DNA from: Prochilodus magdalenae
Lineage: Eukaryota > Chordata > Actinopteri > Characiformes > Prochilodontidae
Direction of reading: 5' to 3'
DNA length: 64,000 nucleotides
Assembly (NCBI GenBank): GCA_024036415.1
Contig: JAMWET010006936.1
Location: 62,001 to 126,000, forward strand
Positions 63,670-64,000 of this stretch are shown here, one piece after another. Made by a program: the position numbers and the translations under genes. Below the pieces are notes generated by a model. That model was not told the origin of the DNA and did no database searches. It saw only the letters and a list, made by a program, of their open reading frames with translations. The stretch's first letter is position 1, and each line of letters opens with the position of its first letter.

Positions 63670-64000
63670 TCACAGTGTACCCAACGACTCCACATATACA
63701 CAGTACATACAGACACTGTACAATATACACTCTACACAATATACACAACATACACAACGACTCCACATATACACAATACATACAGACACTGTACAATATA
63801 CACTCTACACAGTATACACAACATACACAACGACTCCACATATACACACTACATACAGACACTGTACAATATACACTCTACACAGTATACACAACATACA
63901 CAACGACTCCACATATACACAATACATATAGACACTGTACAATATACACTCTACACAGTATACACAACATACACAACGACTCCACATATACACACTACAT
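63670..64000. repeat. 73-bp tandem repeat running off the window
   Basis: The marker ACGACTCCACATATACAC starts at 63684, 63757, 63830, 63903 and 63976, an exact 73-bp period. Units contain GTACAATATACACTCTACAC. The minus-strand Cys/Val/Tyr-rich ORFs come from the repeat. The array continues past the right edge. Confidence 0.95.

Noticed and set aside
63656..63993. Cys/Val/Tyr-rich minus-strand ORFs
   Set aside because: Translation of the 73-bp tandem repeat.

Overview
This is a vertebrate nuclear genome window, almost certainly from a teleost fish and perhaps an ostariophysan. The evidence is multi-exon genes with GT/AG introns, abundant Tc1/mariner remnants, fold-back MITEs, tRNA-derived SINEs with fish-type tails, and many microsatellites. 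Four protein-coding genes and a microRNA cluster were rebuilt exon by exon. They are BTG4 (minus strand), the miR-34b/miR-34c cluster (plus), HOATZ (plus), LAYN (plus) and the 5' end of SIK2 (plus). From memory, this is the same gene order as human 11q23.1.

Layout. 1-3.7 kb holds transposon debris. 3.87-6.76 kb is BTG4, complete in four coding exons. 6.8-14.9 kb is the BTG4/HOATZ interval. It contains a 20/20 consensus p53 response element (8349-8368), a CpG-rich TATA promoter with a probable spliced first exon for the miR-34 primary transcript (about 9.6-10.1 kb), the two hairpins (about 12.24-12.56 kb), a possible poly(A) signal, and local duplications. 15.1-37.2 kb is HOATZ, complete in six small coding exons. 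Its introns hold a nearly full-length Tc1-type transposon and a 7.4 kb array of a 20-bp repeat. 40.2-50.8 kb is LAYN, complete in seven coding exons. 53.6-55.7 kb has two inverted copies of a Tc1-derived element. 55.9-64 kb has the SIK2 promoter, two consensus CREs and the first three coding exons; the gene runs off the right edge.

How the parts relate (family knowledge). BTG4 recruits the CCR4-NOT deadenylase for maternal mRNA clearance. miR-34b/c is a p53-induced family also linked to motile cilia, and HOATZ is a cilia/flagella protein, so the cluster lies beside a ciliary gene. LAYN is a membrane C-type lectin. SIK2 is a kinase that restrains CREB co-activators; CREs in its own promoter region would suit a feedback loop (inference).

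The least expected signal is the 20-bp array in HOATZ intron 4. On the transcribed strand most units contain CTACCTCA, the canonical let-7 8-mer target site, roughly 200 times by eye. The array has grown by large block duplications (about 1,322 bp). Whether it reaches let-7 in any RNA is untested.
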